In this document: in pieces, positions 61,023-64,000 of the stretch | How positions within the stretch are numbered: the first letter of the stretch is position 1 | Layout of the letters: each line of letters starts with the position of its first letter | Origin: an uncultured Dehalococcoidia bacterium | GTDB taxonomy: Bacteria > Chloroflexota > Dehalococcoidia > Lucifugimonadales > G958296245 | Reading direction: 5' to 3' | DNA: 64,000 nt | Assembly: GCA_958296245.1 (NCBI GenBank) | Contig: OY282458.1 | Location: 1,448,777-1,512,776 of the forward strand | Program-made: the position numbers and the translations under genes | Notes under the pieces: model-generated | The model's input: only the letters and a program-made list of their open reading frames with translations | Database searches by the model: none | Told to the model about the DNA's origin: nothing

Positions 61023-62051
61023 ATGCCGCCCGGTCCAGTCACTCCCAGCCTCGCCTCCCAGGTGGAATCAGGCTTGCGCAGCGTCTTGGAGCCGCGCAGA
61101 ATGCCGCTATACAAGATGATGTCCTACCACATGGGATGGACGGATCGGAGCGGCAACCCTGCGCTGTTCCGGCTGCCGGCGCGTACCCACGGCGTAGCGT
61201 GCCTCGCCGCGTGCGCGGCGTGCGGGGGCGACCCTGAGAGAGCCGTACCCGCCGCTGCGGCCGTCGAGTTGGTGGAAAACTTCTCCCAGATACACGACGA
61301 CGTGCAGGCGGGGCGCCCCCAACGAGATGGCCGCGATGCAGTGTGGTGGGTATGGGGCCCGGCACAAGCTATAAACGCCGGCGACGGCATGCACGCGCTG
61401 GCCCGGCTGGTCATGCTCCAGATCCAAGGCGCAGACACGCCCGCCGAAACGACTTACAAGGCCGTTCACATGCTGGACCACGCGAGCTTGGAAGTCTGCG
61501 AGAGCAGATTCGAGGATCTGGAGGCCCAGGAACGAATCGACCTCAGCGTCGACGCGTACATGAAGACGACCTCCAGCAAGACAGGCGCCCTCTACGAATG
61601 CGCAATGAAGCTCGGGGCGCTCCTTGCGTCTGCCGAAGAGTCCACGGTGGAAGCCCTGGGGCGGTGCGGGCGCAACGCCGGGATAGCCCTTCAGATCCGG
61701 CGCGACCTGCTGGAGCTGTGGCCCGCCGACGCCGCTTCCGCCGGCCCGAGCGCAGCGGTGCTGAACAAGACCAAGTTGCTTCCCATAGTGTACGCCGTAC
61801 AGGAAGCTAACATAAACGACAAAAGACGCCTGGGGGACGTATACTTCAAGCGGGTGTTGGACGGCGGCGACGTCGAGACGGTAAGGGGCATCGCCGAACG
61901 GCTGGGAGGCAGGCGATACTGTCAAGACCTCGTACGAGAGTATACGGCCAAGGCCGAGCGTGCCGCCGCCGATGCCGGGATGACCGGGGACTCTCTGGAG
62001 ACGGTCAAGCAGTCGCTGAGATTCCTCTTGGAGAGTTCCAACCCGGCATGA
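61023..62051 (+). CDS. Polyprenyl synthetase homologue with altered Asp-rich motifs
   Basis: 342 aa, all-alpha isoprenyl diphosphate synthase fold. Lineage clear from NFSQIHDDVQAG and WGPAQAINAGDGMHALA. The first Asp-rich motif (usually DDxxD) is D92-D93-V-Q-A96, and the second reads QIRRDLLELW with Arg227 in place of the first Asp; the usual RRG/RP pair is QRDGRD. Both metal-binding sites are therefore weakened, so it may be a non-catalytic or repurposed member. ATG 61023 follows directly on the tsaC stop; the next gene overlaps by 4 bp. Confidence 0.75.
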   Translation: MPPGPVTPSLASQVESGLRSVLEPRRMPLYKMMSYHMGWTDRSGNPALFRLPARTHGVACLAACAACGGDPERAVPAAAAVELVENFSQIHDDVQAGRPQRDGRDAVWWVWGPAQAINAGDGMHALARLVMLQIQGADTPAETTYKAVHMLDHASLEVCESRFEDLEAQERIDLSVDAYMKTTSSKTGALYECAMKLGALLASAEESTVEALGRCGRNAGIALQIRRDLLELWPADAASAGPSAAVLNKTKLLPIVYAVQEANINDKRRLGDVYFKRVLDGGDVETVRGIAERLGGRRYCQDLVREYTAKAERAAADAGMTGDSLETVKQSLRFLLESSNPA

Positions 62052-62593
62052 GAAGGGTGCTTGTAATCGGCAGCGGCGCCGCGGGGAAGACCACTTTGGC
62101 GCTGCGGGTAGGCGAGATCACAGGGTTGCCAGTCGTCCACCTCGACAAGCTGCACTGGGGCCCCGGCTGGGTCATGCCCGACGGGAACGTCTGGCGTAGG
62201 CGTCTCGAGGACGTCATGTCGGGTGACGGATGGATCCTCGACGGCAACTACAGCGGCACCTTGGACCTGAGGCTCGCTAGAGCCGATACGATCCTGTTCC
62301 TCGACTTCCCGCCGTACGTCTGCGTATGGAGGGCCGTCAAGAGGTATATAGAGTATCGAGGCGCCACCCGGCCGGACATGGCGCCGGGCTGCGAAGAGAG
62401 GCTGACGCTGAGCTTCCTCTACTGGATATGGACCTTCCGGAGGCGCAGGGTAGCGGCGATGACGCAGATGATCGACGAGCAATCCCGCGACGCTGCCGTC
62501 GTGGTCTTGAGGAGCCAGAAGCAGATCGACCGATACGTAAATACGCTTCGGACCGGCAAAGCCGGGCAACTTGGCCCTATGCACGGGGAATGA
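62048..62593 (+). CDS. P-loop kinase-like protein (FlaR/topology-modulation type)
   Basis: 181 aa. Seen: Walker A IGSGAAGKTTLA at the N-terminus, VVHLDKLHWGPGW, GWILDGNYSGTLDLRLARAD and ILFLDFPPYVCVWRAVKR, the layout of adenylate-kinase-related proteins annotated as topology modulation protein. Actual substrate unknown. The ATG overlaps the preceding stop (ATGA) and its own stop overlaps pgk. Confidence 0.8.
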   Translation: MRRVLVIGSGAAGKTTLALRVGEITGLPVVHLDKLHWGPGWVMPDGNVWRRRLEDVMSGDGWILDGNYSGTLDLRLARADTILFLDFPPYVCVWRAVKRYIEYRGATRPDMAPGCEERLTLSFLYWIWTFRRRRVAAMTQMIDEQSRDAAVVVLRSQKQIDRYVNTLRTGKAGQLGPMHGE

Positions 62594-63783
62594 CTGCTAA
62601 GAAGACCATCGAAGACATCGACCTTGCAGGCAAGACCGTACTGGTCCGCGTCGACTTCAACGTACCATTCAGCCCGGGCACGACGCGGATATCGGACGAC
62701 TCGAGGATCAGAGCTTCGATACCGACCATAGAGCATCTGCGGGGTCTGGGGTGCAGGGTGGTCCTATGCTCGCACCTGGGGCGGCCCGGGGGTAGGGCCG
62801 TCGATGGACTGAGACTTGCCCCCGTCTCCGCCAGGCTCTCCCGCCTGCTTGGAGCGCCGGTGGCCCAAGCCGCGGACTGCGTAGGCGCCGGCGTCAAGGC
62901 CATGGCTGACAGCCTGGAGCCGGGGGGGGTGCTCATGGCGGAGAATACGAGGTTCCACCCAGGGGAGGAGAACAACACCCCGGAGTTCGCCAACCAGCTC
63001 GCGGATCTAGCCCAAGTGTACGTCAACGACGCGTTCGGAGTGTCCCACAGAGCGCACGCTTCCACAGTGGGCGTGGCGAGCCGCCTGCCGGCCGTAGCGG
63101 GGCTTCTCCTTGCCAGAGAGCTAGACGTCTTAGACGGGCTGTTGCAATCCCCGCGCCGCCCCTTCGCGGCAATTTTCGGAGGCGCAAAGGTCTCCGACAA
63201 GCTGGAGGCGTTGAATCGCCTCGCGGAGAGAGCCGATGCCCTGATCGTCGGCGGAGGCATGGCCGCAACGTTCCTGGCAGCTATGGGCTTAGGGATCGGC
63301 GGCTCCCCCGTCGAGCGGGAGATGGTGGCCGACGCGGGGCGGCTGATCGAGGCGTCGGCGGCTGATGGGCCGGAGCTCTTCTTGCCCGTCGACGCGGTCG
63401 TCGCCAGCGAGTTCTCGGAAAAAGCCGCGTACCGGACGGTGGACGCGGACTCTATCCCTGACGGATGGACCATCATGGACGTTGGGCCCAAGACGGCTGA
63501 CCTCTTCTCAGCAGCCCTGGCTCCGGCCAAGACGGTCGTCTGGAACGGCCCGGCCGGGGTCTTCGAGTGGGAGGCGTTCTCGGGGGGCACGAGGCGCATA
63601 GGAGAGGTGCTGGCCGGCCTGGCCGATGCTACGACCGTAGTGGGCGGCGGCTCGACGGCCGAGGCAGTAGCGGAGCTCGGCATAGCCGACAAGATGTCCC
63701 ACGTCTCCACCGGCGGGGGCGCTTCCTTGGACTATCTCGCCGGCAGGACCCTCCCCGGCGTGGCCGCCCTGATGAGCAGGTGA
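62590..63783 (+). CDS. pgk: Phosphoglycerate kinase
   Basis: 397 aa from ATG 62590, overlapping the preceding stop; a longer frame upstream belongs to the kinase region. Glycolytic enzyme that transfers phosphate from 1,3-bisphosphoglycerate to ADP. Seen: VLVRVDFNVPF, CSHLGRPGGR, ENTRFHPGEE, YVNDAFGVSHRAHAS, FGGAKVSDKLE, NGPAGVFEWEAF and VGGGSTAEAV. Complete. Paired with the phosphoglycerate mutase gene that follows. Confidence 0.95.
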   Translation: MTAKKTIEDIDLAGKTVLVRVDFNVPFSPGTTRISDDSRIRASIPTIEHLRGLGCRVVLCSHLGRPGGRAVDGLRLAPVSARLSRLLGAPVAQAADCVGAGVKAMADSLEPGGVLMAENTRFHPGEENNTPEFANQLADLAQVYVNDAFGVSHRAHASTVGVASRLPAVAGLLLARELDVLDGLLQSPRRPFAAIFGGAKVSDKLEALNRLAERADALIVGGGMAATFLAAMGLGIGGSPVEREMVADAGRLIEASAADGPELFLPVDAVVASEFSEKAAYRTVDADSIPDGWTIMDVGPKTADLFSAALAPAKTVVWNGPAGVFEWEAFSGGTRRIGEVLAGLADATTVVGGGSTAEAVAELGIADKMSHVSTGGGASLDYLAGRTLPGVAALMSR

Positions 63784-63784
63784 G

Positions 63785-64000
63785 ATGATCGACTTCCCGT
63801 ATATAGACGACATCTGCCGGCGGACCGGCAGCAAGATAATCATGCTGGTGGTGGACGGCCTGGGAGGCGCCCCGCACCCGGAGACCGGGCTTTCCGAACT
63901 CGAGACCGCCTCGCTGCCCAACCTGGACCGGCTCGCGCGGGACAGCGACGCCGGGTTGACGACTCCCGTCGCCCCCGGCATTACGCCGGGCAGCGGCCCG
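63785..64000 (+). CDS. apgM: 2,3-bisphosphoglycerate-independent phosphoglycerate mutase, archaeal type, 5' part
   Basis: 72 codons are visible, starting at ATG 63785 one base after the pgk stop; the frame runs off the window. KIIMLVVDGLGGAPHP gives the metal-binding Asp-Gly of the alkaline-phosphatase superfamily, and LETASLPNLDRLARDS and PVAPGITPGSGP match the ApgM start. It converts 3- to 2-phosphoglycerate, the next glycolytic step after Pgk. Confidence 0.85.
   Translation, partial: MIDFPYIDDICRRTGSKIIMLVVDGLGGAPHPETGLSELETASLPNLDRLARDSDAGLTTPVAPGITPGSGP

Noticed and set aside
1-64000. tRNA or rRNA genes and known riboswitches
   Set aside because: I scanned the intergenic stretches by eye and saw no cloverleaf or conserved aptamer; a covariance-model search could still find one I missed.

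Overview
The window is 64 kb of GC-rich bacterial chromosome with closely packed genes. I infer a free-living Chloroflexota bacterium of the Dehalococcoidia/SAR202 type. The reasons are Thr-Pro repeat linkers in secreted lipoproteins, a family-5 solute-binding lipoprotein with a long KEVVKEV-type linker, and a small Lys-rich protein of a kind I associate with that group. This is inference: no rRNA or other marker is present. I saw no tRNA or rRNA genes, no cas genes and no phage.

Layout: 1-3513 is the 3' part of an Lhr-family helicase gene. 3552-8263 holds two paralogous HtrA-like protease lipoproteins; the signal peptide of the second is split by a 219-bp element with perfect 20-bp inverted ends and an 8-bp target duplication. 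8360-14255 (minus) is a compact phnGHIJKLM operon for the carbon-phosphorus lyase core. 14787-17537 carries an SDR and a two-subunit thiamine-diphosphate E1 dehydrogenase. A HAD phosphatase and a lone molybdenum hydroxylase large subunit follow. 21336-25734 is a Gld-type ABC system: ATPase, fused permease/GldG and a DUF4340 protein. 25869-35940 is mainly catabolic: an esterase, a duplicated-domain protein of unknown role, an HpcH/HpaI aldolase, a SoxB-like oxidase, Tdh and Kbl (threonine to glycine plus acetyl-CoA), an SDR, a SelA-like PLP enzyme and a Gfo/Idh/MocA oxidoreductase.

36028-41842 (minus) encodes IlvE, a PAP2-like membrane protein and a fused CydDC-like ABC exporter. 42460-50372 has a 48-aa basic protein followed by minus-strand housekeeping and redox genes: 2-hydroxyacid dehydrogenase, QueG, a HEPN-like protein, aldo/keto reductase, a zinc-ligand-poor MDR, a YceI lipoprotein and PurD. 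50593-51251 is a Phd/VapC toxin-antitoxin pair behind a duplicated AT-rich promoter, then GuaA. 53712-59033 is a peptide/nickel-type ABC importer (binding protein and two permeases, no ATPases) with an embedded sialidase-fold gene. 59138-64000 has a cupredoxin-like lipoprotein frame with an internal TGA, a DUF4399 fragment, TsaC, a degenerate prenyl synthase homologue, a P-loop kinase, PGK and the start of archaeal-type phosphoglycerate mutase.

The intergenic spaces hold several small repeat families. The most striking is a set of elements ending in AACTGTTC; three of them are flanked by 8-10 bp direct repeats, and two contain four CRISPR-like 60/61-bp repeat-plus-spacer units. A second family has GTCATTCC inverted ends. 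Coordinates, motifs and repeats were read by eye. Family names are from recall, with no database search.
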